DNA of 64,000 bases from Pedobacter arcticus A12 (GTDB lineage: Bacteria > Bacteroidota > Bacteroidia > Sphingobacteriales > Sphingobacteriaceae), in contig NZ_JH947127.1 in NCBI RefSeq assembly GCF_000302595.1, positions 723,491 through 787,490 on the forward strand, read 5' to 3'. The notes beneath the pieces were generated by a model. The model did no database searches. It was not told the DNA's origin and worked only from the letters and a program-made list of their open reading frames with translations. Of this stretch, positions 1 through 8,858 are shown piece by piece (the first letter of the stretch is position 1; the number at the start of each line of letters is the position of its first letter). The translations under genes and the position numbers were made by a program.

Positions 1-34
1 CGATTACGTGTTAAAACGCACAAAACTTAATAAT

Positions 35-80
35 TAAAAAGGCTTAAACCTTAATACTAAACGTAAAAAAGCTTAAGCCT
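35..80 (-). terminator. Probable terminator of the ohr-like gene
   Basis: An inverted repeat (AGGCTTAA at 40-47, TTAAGCCT at 73-80) lies just past the stop codon of the peroxide-resistance gene. On the minus strand it is followed by a T-rich run. The 25-nt loop is long, so this is a moderate call. Confidence 0.5.
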
Positions 81-100
81 CTAGTAACAATCGTTCTCTA

Positions 101-514
101 TTAAACAGCCTTAATCACTGTTTCAATATTTCCACGAGTGGCTTTTGAATACGGACAACCCTTGTGGGCGGCATCAGCCAATTTTTGAGTTTTTTCTAAA
201 TCTAAACCTGGAATGTGCACATGAATCTCTGCAGACAATTGGTAAGATGTTTCACCTTCTTGATTAAAGCTTACATGGACTTCTGCTGTAGCATCACTCA
301 CATCTACACCGTCGCGTTTCCCTACAGAACCTAGTGCGCCTAAATAACAGCTTCCCCAAGCACCGGCAAATAACAATTCGGGGTTTGCGTAACCGTCTTC
401 GCCACCCATAGCCTGTGGAGCTTTCAATTGCATATTAATAACACCATCCGCAGAGTTTATATGCCCATCTCTACCTCCTTTTGCAGTTACTACTGCAGTA
501 TATAACTTTTTCAT
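101..514 (-). CDS. ohr: Organic hydroperoxide resistance protein (Ohr/OsmC family)
   Basis: A thiol peroxidase of the Ohr branch of the OsmC family, which reduces organic hydroperoxides in the cytoplasm using two cysteines. At 137 aa it has normal family length. The peroxidatic cysteine is Cys56 in the segment FAGAWGSCYLGAL and the resolving cysteine is Cys120 in GCPYSKAT, the usual Ohr context. ATG start at 514. A ferritin-like stress gene lies just upstream on the same strand, but a hairpin terminator fills most of the 73-nt gap, leaving under 20 nt before the start. The gene therefore depends either on read-through or on a promoter that overlaps the hairpin. I see no MarR-type OhrR regulator beside it. 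Confidence 0.9.
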   Translation of the reverse strand: MKKLYTAVVTAKGGRDGHINSADGVINMQLKAPQAMGGEDGYANPELLFAGAWGSCYLGALGSVGKRDGVDVSDATAEVHVSFNQEGETSYQLSAEIHVHIPGLDLEKTQKLADAAHKGCPYSKATRGNIETVIKAV

Positions 515-532
515 TTTATAATGATTTAATAA

Positions 533-561
533 TAAAAAGCCGACTTCACCTTGAAGTCGGC
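533..561 (-). terminator. Rho-independent terminator after the DUF892 gene
   Basis: A perfect 10-bp stem (539-548 with 552-561) and 3-nt loop, followed on the minus strand by TTTTTATTATTA. It lies between the stop of the ferritin-like gene and the start of ohr. Confidence 0.85.
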
Positions 562-587
562 CCTGAAAATTTCATAGGTAGATGAAA

Positions 588-1121
588 TTATTCTTCGGAT
601 GCTTCTTCGTTTACAAACGATTCCGCAATTTTAGTTAAAGCAACGTCGGTTGTTTTTTCGTTTTCTAAAGTTTTAGAAAGCAAATCGTACACATCATTGT
701 GGCCCATTGTTTTTGCAAACACACGCAATGTTCCGTAAGTCGCAATTTCGTAATGCTCCACTTTTTGTGCTGCCAAAATTAAGCCGGCATCTCTTACCAT
801 TGTCCCTTTATCGGTATCACTAATAATTTCATCTGCCTCGGCAAGCAAACCTGCCATAGCGTCGCACTTCTTTCCAGAGGCTTTTTCACCCAGGATCTCG
901 AATACCTTTTCTAAAGTCTCGACATGTTTCTCGGTTTCACTCAAATGTTTATCAAACGCTTTTGCCAGTTCTTTACTTGTTGAAGCTTTCTTCATTTTAG
1001 GAAGCGCTTTTACCAAATGGCTCTCGGCCCAGTAAATATCTTTTAACTCGTCGATAAAAAATTCATGAAACTCTGAATTTTTCATTTCTTTAGATACTTC
1101 TGATTTCTTTGCTGTTGTCAT
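588..1121 (-). CDS. Ferritin-like DUF892 (YciE/YciF family) protein
   Basis: A 177-aa all-helical protein of the DUF892 family, a ferritin-like four-helix bundle. Candidate metal-site residues occur in the expected helices: Glu33 and His35 in WAESHLVKAL, Glu64 and His66 in SETEKH, and Glu122, His123, Glu125 in VEHYEIATYG. Family members are stress-induced in several bacteria but their biochemical role is not settled. The N-terminus is Lys/Ser-rich and the C-terminus acidic. The gene has its own strong terminator and lies divergently from ftsX with a 290-nt gap. Grouping with ohr suggests a general or oxidative stress role, which is inference. Confidence 0.85.
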   Translation of the reverse strand: MTTAKKSEVSKEMKNSEFHEFFIDELKDIYWAESHLVKALPKMKKASTSKELAKAFDKHLSETEKHVETLEKVFEILGEKASGKKCDAMAGLLAEADEIISDTDKGTMVRDAGLILAAQKVEHYEIATYGTLRVFAKTMGHNDVYDLLSKTLENEKTTDVALTKIAESFVNEEASEE

Positions 1122-1412
1122 GATGTTTTATTTTAGATATATGATGCTTACAGAAAAACAACTAAAATGCCAAAAGCAATCAGCCTCGTTAAACGCGAAA
1201 TGTTTTAACATCATGATAAAAATTTAAGCAAAAACCTAAATAATCGCTAAATATTAACTTCAAGTTTTTAAACACTAATGAAGATTTGTAGCTTAAATAA
1301 GTCAACCCATAGATTTTACGGACTTAAGATCTTTGTGAAAAATTGTTAAATATGGGAATGATGCTTATATTAAGATAAGGTTTATTATTTTCGCAACATA
1401 ATTATCGTTTTT
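1122..1412. other. Divergent intergenic region, DUF892 / ftsX
   Basis: 291 nt of AT-rich sequence without an ORF. A sequence close to the Bacteroidetes -7 box (TATTTTCG, 1386-1393) lies about 20 nt before the ftsX start. I found no convincing -33 element for either gene. Confidence 0.4.
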
Positions 1413-2291
1413 ATGGAAGAATTTGAAGACAGCCGAGCATCTAAAAAAACCAAGACTATTTATGTATCTACTGTTGTAAGTATATCTTTAGTGTTATTAA
1501 TGGTTGGTTTGCTTGGGCTTATCATTGTTCATGGAAGAAAGCTATCTAACTACGTTAAAGAAAACATTGTTTTAAATGTGATTATTAACGAAGGCACCAA
1601 AGAGGTTGATATTCTGCAATTGCAGAAACAGGTTGAAAAAAACAATTACGTAAAATCTACGCAGTACATCAGTAAAGAAATTGCAGCTCGTAACTTAACC
1701 AAAGATTTAGGCGAAGATTTTATTAAGTTTTTGGGTTACAACCCCCTTCTTTCTTCTATAGATGTTTACATGAAGGCCGATTACGCCAATAACGAGAGTA
1801 TTGAGATGTTGAGCAAAGATCTGCGTAAAAACCCAATGATTAACGAAGTGCGCTACCAAAAATCATTGGTAGATATGATCAATCAAAACATTAAAACCAT
1901 TTCTATTGTAATTTTAGGCTTTGGTTTTGTTCTTTTAATTATTGCTGTTGGTTTAATAAATAACACCATCCGTTTAGCCATTTATTCTCAACGTTTCTTG
2001 ATCAAAAGCATGCAACTGGTTGGTGCAACCAGAGGCTTTATACGTAAGCCTTTTATCAATTACGGTATTTTACATGGCTTTATAGCCGGATTAATCGCCG
2101 TAATTTTATTGGTACTTACTTTATACTTCGCACAGCAACAAATCCCAGAATTAGTTATTTTAACTAACTATTACGAATTCGGTTTGGTATTTTTAGGCGT
2201 AATTGGCGTTGGTATTTTAATCTCGGGCTTAAGCACCTATTTTGCAGTAACCAAGTATTTAAAACTTAAAGTTTACGATTTATACAGATAA
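1413..2291 (+). CDS. ftsX: Cell division protein FtsX
   Basis: The membrane subunit of the FtsEX complex, which couples ATP hydrolysis in the cytoplasm to activation of peptidoglycan hydrolases at the septum. It is 292 aa with the FtsX plan: a cytoplasmic N-terminus, TM1 about 17-40, a large extracytoplasmic loop about 41-160, then TM2 about 162-184, TM3 about 217-240 and TM4 about 256-280. The SMQLVGATRGFI segment (199-210) after TM2 is typical of the FtsX permease domain. ftsE is not adjacent, so the ATPase must be encoded elsewhere. It is the first gene of the ftsX-DUF3098-uppP-truB run, with 4 nt to the next gene. Confidence 0.93.
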   Translation: MEEFEDSRASKKTKTIYVSTVVSISLVLLMVGLLGLIIVHGRKLSNYVKENIVLNVIINEGTKEVDILQLQKQVEKNNYVKSTQYISKEIAARNLTKDLGEDFIKFLGYNPLLSSIDVYMKADYANNESIEMLSKDLRKNPMINEVRYQKSLVDMINQNIKTISIVILGFGFVLLIIAVGLINNTIRLAIYSQRFLIKSMQLVGATRGFIRKPFINYGILHGFIAGLIAVILLVLTLYFAQQQIPELVILTNYYEFGLVFLGVIGVGILISGLSTYFAVTKYLKLKVYDLYR

Positions 2292-2295
2292 AATC

Positions 2296-2526
2296 ATGGC
2301 TCAAAAACCAAATACAACAGATCACAACGCAGCGCACTTTGTTTTTGAAAAACAAAACTACATTTTAATGATTGCCAGTATTGTGGTAGTTATTATTGGT
2401 TTTATATTGATGAGTGGCACCACTGACATTTACAGTTTCACTAAAATAGTATTGGCGCCTATTGTAGTAATTGGCGGTTTTATACTTGGCTTTTTCGCCA
2501 TTCTAAAGAAAAGATCTAAAAACTAA
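2296..2526 (+). CDS. DUF3098 small membrane protein
   Basis: A 76-aa protein with two membrane helices (about 23-40 and 51-68), a cytoplasmic N-terminus and a Lys/Arg-rich tail. It matches the DUF3098 family as I know it from Bacteroidota, where it commonly follows ftsX. The start ATG is 4 nt after the ftsX stop and the stop touches the uppP start, so translational coupling is likely. Function unknown; the location suggests a link to envelope assembly. Confidence 0.85.
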   Translation: MAQKPNTTDHNAAHFVFEKQNYILMIASIVVVIIGFILMSGTTDIYSFTKIVLAPIVVIGGFILGFFAILKKRSKN

Positions 2527-3321
2527 ATGAATATTTTCGAAGTAATTGTATTGGCCATTATTGAAGGCCTTACAGAATTTTTACCGGTTTCTTCTACCGG
2601 CCATATGATTATTGCTTCGTCTCTAATGGGCATACAGTCAGATAACTTTGTGAAACTTTTCACAGTTGCTATTCAGCTGGGCACTATATTATCTGTTGTA
2701 GTATTATATTTTAAAAGATTTTTTAGAACGTTTGAATTCTACTTTAAATTGTTGGTGGCTTTTATACCAGCAGTTATTTTCGGTTTGCTTTTTAGCGATA
2801 AAATTGACGAACTTTTAGAAAGCCCAATGACGGTTGCCGTTTCTCTTTTAATAGGTGGAATAATTCTGCTTTTTGTAGATAAATGGTTTAAAGATGCAAA
2901 TGTTGATGATGCAGATCAGATAAGCTATCCAACAGCATTAAAAATTGGTGTTTTCCAGTGTTTGGCGATGATACCTGGTGTTTCACGTTCTGGCGCTTCC
3001 ATTGTTGGCGGTATGACTCAAAAGTTAACACGTAAAGCAGCTGCAGAATTCTCATTCTTTTTAGCAGTACCTACCATGTTTGCAGCAACTGCGAAAAAGC
3101 TGTTCGATTTTTATAAAGACGGACACACCATTACCTCGCAAGAACTCAATCTACTTTTAATTGGAAATGTAATTGGCTTTATAGTGGCTTTAATTGCTAT
3201 AAAAAGCTTTATCGGCTTTTTAACAAAACATGGTTTCCGTGTGTTTGGCATTTACCGTATCGTTGTTGGTGCCATTATTATTGTATTGATTTTAAGCGGA
3301 CATAGCTTAAAAGTGATTTAA
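2527..3321 (+). CDS. uppP: Undecaprenyl-diphosphatase UppP (BacA)
   Basis: Dephosphorylates undecaprenyl pyrophosphate to undecaprenyl phosphate, recycling the lipid carrier for peptidoglycan and other envelope polymers. It is 264 aa with multiple membrane helices. Both signature motifs are present: [14 protein letters not shown] at 13-26 and PGVSRSGAS at 150-158, which carry the catalytic glutamate, histidine, serine and arginine residues of the BacA family. ATG directly abuts the preceding stop. Its place after ftsX links carrier recycling to division. Confidence 0.95.
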   Translation: MNIFEVIVLAIIEGLTEFLPVSSTGHMIIASSLMGIQSDNFVKLFTVAIQLGTILSVVVLYFKRFFRTFEFYFKLLVAFIPAVIFGLLFSDKIDELLESPMTVAVSLLIGGIILLFVDKWFKDANVDDADQISYPTALKIGVFQCLAMIPGVSRSGASIVGGMTQKLTRKAAAEFSFFLAVPTMFAATAKKLFDFYKDGHTITSQELNLLLIGNVIGFIVALIAIKSFIGFLTKHGFRVFGIYRIVVGAIIIVLILSGHSLKVI

Positions 3322-3323
3322 GC

Positions 3324-4052
3324 ATGAGCGAAGAAAATCCAAAAAAAATATTCCCGAAATTCAACTTTACACAAGGCGAGGTTCTACTATTAAACAAACC
3401 ATACCAATGGACCTCTTTTGATGTGGTTGGCAAATTGCGGAACTCTTTTAAACCTTTAAAGTTAAAAGTAGGTCATGCTGGTACGCTAGACCCTTTAGCA
3501 ACGGGACTTTTAATTATTTGCACAGGTAAACTCACCAAACAGATTGACACCTTTCAGGCAGAAGAAAAAGAATATACCGGTACTTTTACAATGGGAGCAA
3601 CCACTCCTTCTTATGATTTAGAAACAGAAATTGATCAAACCTTTGACATTTCTAATATTACCGATGAATTAATTTTAGCTAACTGCAAACATTTTATTGG
3701 CGATTTAGATCAATACCCACCGGCACACTCGGCAATAAAAGTTGACGGCGAACGCTTATATTTAAAAGCAAGACGTGGTGAAGAAGTAACACTAAAAACC
3801 AGGAAAGTAAGTATCAGCGAATTTGAAATTACTAGAATTGAATTGCCAGAAGTAGATTTCAGGGTAGTTTGCAGTAAAGGAACTTATATACGCTCATTAG
3901 CAAAAGACTTTGGGGAGAAACTGGGAAACGGTGCCCATTTGTCAAAATTAAGAAGAACCAGAAGTGGTAATTTTAAAGTTGAAGATGCTTTTGAAATTAT
4001 GGAATTGGTAAATCATGTGCGGGAGATTAAGGTACAGGATAATTTTGAATGA
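3324..4052 (+). CDS. truB: tRNA pseudouridine-55 synthase TruB
   Basis: Isomerises U55 in the T-loop of tRNAs. It is 242 aa. The catalytic motif GHAGTLDPLATG has Asp56 as nucleophile, and the KGTYIRSLAKDFG segment near 185-197 is also typical of TruB. The C-terminus ends soon after the core, so the PUA domain of longer homologues is absent, as in many Bacteroidota. Two nt separate it from uppP. A 104-nt AT-rich gap to ribF may hold a separate promoter. Confidence 0.95.
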   Translation: MSEENPKKIFPKFNFTQGEVLLLNKPYQWTSFDVVGKLRNSFKPLKLKVGHAGTLDPLATGLLIICTGKLTKQIDTFQAEEKEYTGTFTMGATTPSYDLETEIDQTFDISNITDELILANCKHFIGDLDQYPPAHSAIKVDGERLYLKARRGEEVTLKTRKVSISEFEITRIELPEVDFRVVCSKGTYIRSLAKDFGEKLGNGAHLSKLRRTRSGNFKVEDAFEIMELVNHVREIKVQDNFE

Positions 4053-4156
4053 GTGAAGGGTTGAATGATAGCATAAATGAATAGTAGAAAAAAATCTATC
4101 ATTGATCTTTGTTCTTTACACCTTAATTCCTAATCCCTTTCTGCAAAAAACAAAAA

Positions 4157-5167
4157 ATGCAAATCTACCATCATATCACCGATTTTAAGTGCTTAAAAAA
4201 CGCAGTGGTTACCATTGGTACTTTTGACGGTGTGCATTTAGGGCATCAGCAAATTATCAAAGAACTTATTCAGCAAGCAAAGCAAAATGGTGGCGAGTCT
4301 GTTATTTTAACATTTTTTCCGCATCCTCGGATGATTTTAAATCCCGAAAATCATGCGTTAAGAATGATTAACACCATGGCAGAAAAAGCAAATATTTTGC
4401 ACCAATTGGGGGTCGACCATTTAATTATCACTCCGTTTACACGCGATTTCTCCAATCTCAGCGCCGAAGCTTATATTAAAGAGGTTTTAATTGAGCAGAT
4501 TGGCATGAAACAAATGGTAATCGGTTACGATCATCGTTTCGGGAAAGATAGATGTGGTGGTTTAACGGAATTAAAGCAATTTTCAACAATTTACGATTAT
4601 AGCGTAACCGAAATTGCCGAAGAAGATGTTAGAGATATTGCTGTATCGTCTACACGGATTAGAACTGCTTTAAGTTTGGGCGATGTGGATACCGCAAACC
4701 AGTTAATGGGACATCCATTTACCCTATCAGGAAAGGTAATTAAAGGTGATCAAATTGGCAGAACTTTGGGCTACCCTACGGCAAACCTTTTTATCGAAGA
4801 AAGTTATAAAATCATTCCTTCAGATGGGATTTATGCGGTTACCGTTGAAATTTTAGAATCGAAAAATAAAAACCAAGAACTTTATAATCCCTACCAACCT
4901 AGTGGTTTAGAAACCGCTGAAAGTAAATCAAACGTTTATAGAGGTATGGCATACATCGGTCACCGCCCAACTATTAACGGAATGAGCCAGAACATTGAAG
5001 TCAATATTTTCGATTTTAGTGGAGACATTTATCACCAGAACTTAAAAATGAAATTCCTTCATTTTATCCGTCACGATGTAAAGTTTGAAGGTTTAGAAAA
5101 ACTAACGGAACAGCTTGGGAAAGATAAGGTTGCTACTTTGAAATACTTCGAAAACACAGCACTTTAA
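4157..5167 (+). CDS. ribF: Bifunctional riboflavin kinase / FAD synthetase
   Basis: Makes FMN from riboflavin and FAD from FMN. It is 336 aa with two modules: an N-terminal nucleotidyltransferase fold with GTFDGVHLGH at 21-30 and the SSTRIR motif near 175-180, and a C-terminal riboflavin kinase domain with GRTLGYPTANL. A stretch near 235-260 (rich in Asn, Lys, Glu and Ser) looks like an expanded loop inside the kinase domain. Co-location of truB and ribF is common in bacteria. ATG start at 4157. Confidence 0.95.
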   Translation: MQIYHHITDFKCLKNAVVTIGTFDGVHLGHQQIIKELIQQAKQNGGESVILTFFPHPRMILNPENHALRMINTMAEKANILHQLGVDHLIITPFTRDFSNLSAEAYIKEVLIEQIGMKQMVIGYDHRFGKDRCGGLTELKQFSTIYDYSVTEIAEEDVRDIAVSSTRIRTALSLGDVDTANQLMGHPFTLSGKVIKGDQIGRTLGYPTANLFIEESYKIIPSDGIYAVTVEILESKNKNQELYNPYQPSGLETAESKSNVYRGMAYIGHRPTINGMSQNIEVNIFDFSGDIYHQNLKMKFLHFIRHDVKFEGLEKLTEQLGKDKVATLKYFENTAL

Positions 5168-5191
5168 ATTTTATCCTTATCTTAGTTATTG

Positions 5192-6247
5192 ATGAAACTG
5201 GATAACGATAAAGCCGAATTTCTAAAAGAAACCATTCAACATTGGCAAAATAAAGGAATTATAAGTGCTGATAAAGCGGAAGAATTAAATAATAGTTTCA
5301 CCGTCAAATCTTTCGACTGGCAAAAATTAGCCCAATATGCCATCTACATTTCTTTAGCTTGTGGCGTTTTTGCACTAGGCTCTTTACTGCTCGACAAGCA
5401 AATTGCCAAAATCCTTTCTTCCTTATACAATACACCAAATATTATCATTTGTGTTTTTTCATTGCTAGCGGCCACTTATTTTTTAATCGTTGGTAGTAAA
5501 AGAAGGCAGAAAAAGTCACATCGGGTTTTTAGTAATGAGGCAATGCTGGTGGCAGGTGTTTTATTGATTGCTAATGGTTTGGCTTATTTGGGTAAAACCA
5601 TCGACAAAAGTGCTGAGAACTATGCACTCCTGTTTTTGGCAGCTGTTCCCATATACGCGTTTTTAGGTTATTATTTCAAATCGAGGCTAATATGGATTTT
5701 TGCTTTATTCTCGTTAGGAGCTTGGTTTGGTACACAAAGCAGCTATTTGAGTAAAAGCAATTTTTACTTTTTAGGAATGAACTATCCATTGAGGTTTGTT
5801 TGCTTTGGATTGGTTCTTACTACCCTATCTTTTCTTTTTGTTTATTTTAAAAAACTAAAGGATTTTCAGTTTGCAACCTATTTTGTTGGTCTGTTATATA
5901 CTTTTATAGCGCTGTGGTTGCTATCCATATTTGGAAATTTTGGACGTATTGATGACTGGTATAAGGTTAGCCAGCTAAGTTTATACGGGTGGGCAGGTTT
6001 ATCTATTGCGACATGTTTAATTACCTTTTATCTAGGATTTAGGTTTAAAGATGAACTGGCCAGAGAATTTGGAGCTACTTTCCTAATCATTAACTTATAT
6101 TCTCGTTTTTTCGAATACTTTTGGGATACTTGGCATAAAGCAATTTTCTTTTTAGTGTTAGCCCTGTCATTCTGGCTAATTGGCCGAAAAGCAGAAAAAA
6201 TCAGGAACGTGGAGTTTTTAAAAGAAGAAACTGATTTAAAAAACTAA
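5192..6247 (+). CDS. DUF2157 family multi-pass membrane protein
   Basis: About 351 aa, with a short cytoplasmic N-terminal region (about 1-45) containing the DUF2157-like pattern GIISADKAEEL, followed by eight or nine hydrophobic helices and a basic end. A TTG lies directly before the ATG; I chose the ATG at 5192. No enzymatic motif is visible. It is 24 nt after ribF on the same strand and faces the ytxJ gene tail to tail. Function unknown. Confidence 0.75.
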   Translation: MKLDNDKAEFLKETIQHWQNKGIISADKAEELNNSFTVKSFDWQKLAQYAIYISLACGVFALGSLLLDKQIAKILSSLYNTPNIIICVFSLLAATYFLIVGSKRRQKKSHRVFSNEAMLVAGVLLIANGLAYLGKTIDKSAENYALLFLAAVPIYAFLGYYFKSRLIWIFALFSLGAWFGTQSSYLSKSNFYFLGMNYPLRFVCFGLVLTTLSFLFVYFKKLKDFQFATYFVGLLYTFIALWLLSIFGNFGRIDDWYKVSQLSLYGWAGLSIATCLITFYLGFRFKDELAREFGATFLIINLYSRFFEYFWDTWHKAIFFLVLALSFWLIGRKAEKIRNVEFLKEETDLKN

Positions 6248-6270
6248 GATTCAAAAACAATAAAGTATAA

Positions 6271-6292
6271 AAAAAGCCCCATTCGGGGCTTT
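6271..6292 (-). terminator. Terminator between DUF2157 and ytxJ
   Basis: The stem AAAGCCCC/GGGGCTTT (6273-6280 with 6285-6292) has an ATTC loop and an A-run on the plus side, so it is a proper T-tailed terminator for the minus-strand ytxJ gene. It may also stop transcription from the converging gene. Confidence 0.8.
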
Positions 6293-6294
6293 CA

Positions 6295-6624
6295 CTATTT
6301 TATAAGCTCTAAGGTCTCTTCTATATTTATATCTCCGTGAGATTGATCTAAAATACACTCCCCGTCTTTAATCAAAAGCAATTGCGGAGACTCATGGTGA
6401 ACATTAAAAAGTTCGGCTATTTCTCCAGAAATAGCTCTGTGCGAAAGTAAATCTAAAAAATAAGGCTTTACGTTCTCCGGCAAATCGTCCAAATCCATAT
6501 CCACTCTTTTCTTAGCCATCATACTGATGGAGCAACGAGTGCTATGTTTAAAAATAACGCTATAACCAACAGTTGCTTTGATACGCTCTAACTGTTCTGT
6601 ACTATCTAATGGAATCCAATTCAT
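6295..6624 (-). CDS. ytxJ: Bacilliredoxin YtxJ (DUF2847)
   Basis: A 109-aa thioredoxin-fold protein of the YtxJ/BrxC type, a monothiol bacilliredoxin that removes bacillithiol from proteins. The active site is TRCSIS at 29-34 with Cys31, and the VHHESPQLLLI segment carries the cis-proline typical of the family. Its presence implies that the organism makes bacillithiol, although no bsh gene is in the window. It overlaps the upstream lipoprotein gene by 4 nt. Confidence 0.88.
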   Translation of the reverse strand: MNWIPLDSTEQLERIKATVGYSVIFKHSTRCSISMMAKKRVDMDLDDLPENVKPYFLDLLSHRAISGEIAELFNVHHESPQLLLIKDGECILDQSHGDINIEETLELIK

Positions 6625-7358
6625 GGTTTTAAAAATATGTTCTTATCTACCTTCTTCAAAACCTTTGCCACAGGATAGTTAATTGCACTTTTACCATCAA
6701 TATTTACTTTTCTAGTAGAAAGCTTCAAACCGTTTCCTAAATCCTGGTAAGGCATCCAATTAAAAACAGATGGTTTAGGCTGTTTCTGCAATAAAAACTT
6801 CCACCTTATAATTTCGCCTGTTTTATCATTTACATACAGCCAATATTGATCGCCGGGTGTTAATCCTACTTTATCAAAATTAAGATGAATAACATTACAT
6901 AATGCTCCGTCAACGGTTTCGTCTGCATCGCGGGTTGTGTTTACTCCTTCATCCTGCAATTTAAGCGGAACCATTAACCAATAAGTATCATTGATGAACG
7001 CTCCATAAGCCTTCTTTAAGATTTGATCTGCTTCTGTACCTTGTTGCAGCACATTATCCACATAAACAGTACCTGCTTTCGTATTAACATTGAACAACAC
7101 AATGGTCTTTTTACCCGAAGCATCAGACGTTTCTAAACGGTAATCTCCACTGTACCTATCCCAAAGATGCTTTCTTGCCGGCACAGCTTTCCCGCCTCTT
7201 TCTGGTGCAAAATCAAACTGAAAATAACGGCTTTTATCAAACTTAGATTTACCGCCTACAGCTTTCCACACTTTTTCAAATACCTGTTCTTTTGTTTGTG
7301 CTTTAGTGCAAGAGCTAAGCATTACACAAAATAGTGCGTATAGAAAGAAAATTCTCAT
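6621..7358 (-). CDS. Putative lipoprotein, LolA/DUF6503-like
   Basis: A 245-aa predicted lipoprotein. The signal peptide ends in the lipobox LSSC with Cys17. The remainder is beta-rich, with repeated YWLMVPLKL and DQYWLYVNDKTGEI segments of the kind seen in outer-membrane lipoprotein-sorting folds (LolA/LppX-like), which bind lipids in a beta half-barrel. I recognise the general family only, so no substrate is assigned. It overlaps ytxJ by 4 nt, so the two are cotranscribed. Confidence 0.7.
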   Translation of the reverse strand: MRIFFLYALFCVMLSSCTKAQTKEQVFEKVWKAVGGKSKFDKSRYFQFDFAPERGGKAVPARKHLWDRYSGDYRLETSDASGKKTIVLFNVNTKAGTVYVDNVLQQGTEADQILKKAYGAFINDTYWLMVPLKLQDEGVNTTRDADETVDGALCNVIHLNFDKVGLTPGDQYWLYVNDKTGEIIRWKFLLQKQPKPSVFNWMPYQDLGNGLKLSTRKVNIDGKSAINYPVAKVLKKVDKNIFLKP

Positions 7359-7389
7359 GATTTAAATAATTAAGAAATTTGGAGTTGAC

Positions 7390-7509
7390 TTATCGTCTTC
7401 CTCGCGATTCTGGATAAGAATTATATGCTGGACATAATTTAGAGGAACAGGACTGTAAAACAGTTCCTAAAATCATTACCGAGAGTATAATGAAGACTAG
7501 TTTTTTCAT
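7390..7509 (-). CDS. Small lipoprotein, 39 aa
   Basis: A short ORF starting at the ATG complementary to 7507-7509. The first 20 residues form a lipoprotein signal peptide ending in the lipobox LQSC with Cys21. The mature part is only 19 residues (CSSKLCPAYNSYPESRGRR). A Bacteroidetes -7-like box (TAAATTTG, 7587-7594 on the minus strand) lies about 80 nt upstream. Very short lipoproteins with a CPAY-type tail occur in Bacteroidota, as I recall. Function unknown. A clean signal and lipobox in so short a frame make chance unlikely. Confidence 0.65.
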   Translation of the reverse strand: MKKLVFIILSVMILGTVLQSCSSKLCPAYNSYPESRGRR

Positions 7510-7634
7510 TTTTGTATGGTTAACGTTTTAAACGGATAAACATTATTACGATGGTCAGTCGATTTTGTTTCGAAAAGCAATTTACACAAATTTAATAATT
7601 TGATTCAGCAGAAATTACGATTAAACTTCAATAC

Positions 7635-8123
7635 TTAAAGTGCAGTAGTAAAAGCAGCCATCTTTAACGCTGTTATTGCCGCCTCATCTCCTTTATTTCC
7701 ATGCTTGCCACCTGCCCTATCTAAAGCTTGTTGTTGATTATCTGTTGTTAACACCCCAAAAATCACTGGTTTGGTGTGCTTAATACCAACATTTGCCAAT
7801 CCGTTTGCAACTGCATTACAGATAAAGTCAAAATGTTTAGTTTCTCCTTGGATTACACATCCCAGACAGATTACGGCATCTAATTCTTTATTGCTCAACA
7901 TTAAATCAGCACCTGCAATTAACTCATAGCTACCTGCAACTTCAACAGAAACAATGTTCTCTTCTTTTACATGATGTTTAATCAAAGAATCATATGCTCC
8001 GCGGTACAAGGCGCCAGTTACTTCGGCATTCCAAGCTCCCACTACAATCCCAAACTTATAAACTGTGCCTAATGGCACTGTAGTATGTGAAAAATCGGAA
8101 AGGTTTTTAAGATCTGAAGCCAT
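7635..8123 (-). CDS. ribH: 6,7-dimethyl-8-ribityllumazine synthase
   Basis: Condenses 5-amino-6-ribitylaminouracil with 3,4-dihydroxybutanone phosphate in riboflavin synthesis. At 162 aa it has the usual length. The substrate motif VIQGETKHFDFI includes catalytic His97, and GSYEL and KHGNKGDEAA are typical of the family. The first 15 residues are an extra tail. It follows the TPR gene but a terminator lies between them. ribF is 2.5 kb away on the other strand. Confidence 0.95.
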   Translation of the reverse strand: MASDLKNLSDFSHTTVPLGTVYKFGIVVGAWNAEVTGALYRGAYDSLIKHHVKEENIVSVEVAGSYELIAGADLMLSNKELDAVICLGCVIQGETKHFDFICNAVANGLANVGIKHTKPVIFGVLTTDNQQQALDRAGGKHGNKGDEAAITALKMAAFTTAL

Positions 8124-8130
8124 AATTAAA

Positions 8131-8161
8131 TAAAAAAAGGTTAGCTGTGTGCAACTAACCT
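8131..8161 (-). terminator. Terminator after the TPR gene
   Basis: The inverted repeat AGGTTAG/CTAACCT (8138-8144 with 8155-8161) is followed on the minus strand by TTTTTTA. It separates the TPR gene from ribH. Confidence 0.75.
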
Positions 8162-8183
8162 CTATATTTTAAAATTTTATAAA

Positions 8184-8858
8184 TTACAATTTACCTTGCG
8201 CCCTAGCGATATACATATCAATAGTAGTTGCCGTTGCACTTTCTGGATAATCAGTTTTAATTTTACTGTAAGTATCTACAGCTGCTTTAAAGTTTTTTTG
8301 CTCTTCATAAACTAAACCCAATTTCTTTAAGAAAATTGGTGCAGCAAAAAGATTATCACCTTTTGAGCTCGCTTTTTTGTAAAAAGTAACAGCTTGGTCG
8401 TAATCCTTAAGTTCTACGTAAGCATCGCCTGCAGCGCCTAATGCTTCTGGAGCAAGGATAGCATCTGTACCATTATATTTTGTTAAGCTTTCTGCGGCTT
8501 TTTGGTACTCACCTTTGTTTAAGTAAGCAATACCTACATAGTAATAAGCTAAATTAGCAGATTTGGTGTTATCGTATTCTGCAATTATTTTTTCGAAACC
8601 TGGGAAGTTTCCGTCTCCTTTAATGGCTTTATCCCATTCTTTCTGCTCCCAATAAGACTGTGCTTTGTACATTTGATTTACAGCTTCAGTCTCGCGTGGA
8701 GCTAAATAAAATTTCTGATAAGCAAAAAACAATACAACCAATCCTACGATTGTTGCCGCAATAACAATAAGACTTTTTTTATTCTCTTGTATAAAGTCAC
8801 TGGTTTTACCCATTGATGATGCTAGATTTACTGACTGTTCGTGTTGTGTATTCGACAT
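8184..8858 (-). CDS. Inner-membrane TPR protein (YfgM-like)
   Basis: A 224-aa single-pass membrane protein: a cytoplasmic N-terminus, a TM helix at about 29-48, and a periplasmic domain with three or four tetratricopeptide repeats (about 95-220, for example AYYYVGIAYLNKGEYQKAAESL). The plan resembles YfgM, an ancillary part of the SecYEG/PpiD chaperone site, but the similarity I can see is architectural only. Its own terminator isolates it from ribH. It is divergent from recF. Confidence 0.75.
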   Translation of the reverse strand: MSNTQHEQSVNLASSMGKTSDFIQENKKSLIVIAATIVGLVVLFFAYQKFYLAPRETEAVNQMYKAQSYWEQKEWDKAIKGDGNFPGFEKIIAEYDNTKSANLAYYYVGIAYLNKGEYQKAAESLTKYNGTDAILAPEALGAAGDAYVELKDYDQAVTFYKKASSKGDNLFAAPIFLKKLGLVYEEQKNFKAAVDTYSKIKTDYPESATATTIDMYIARAQGKL

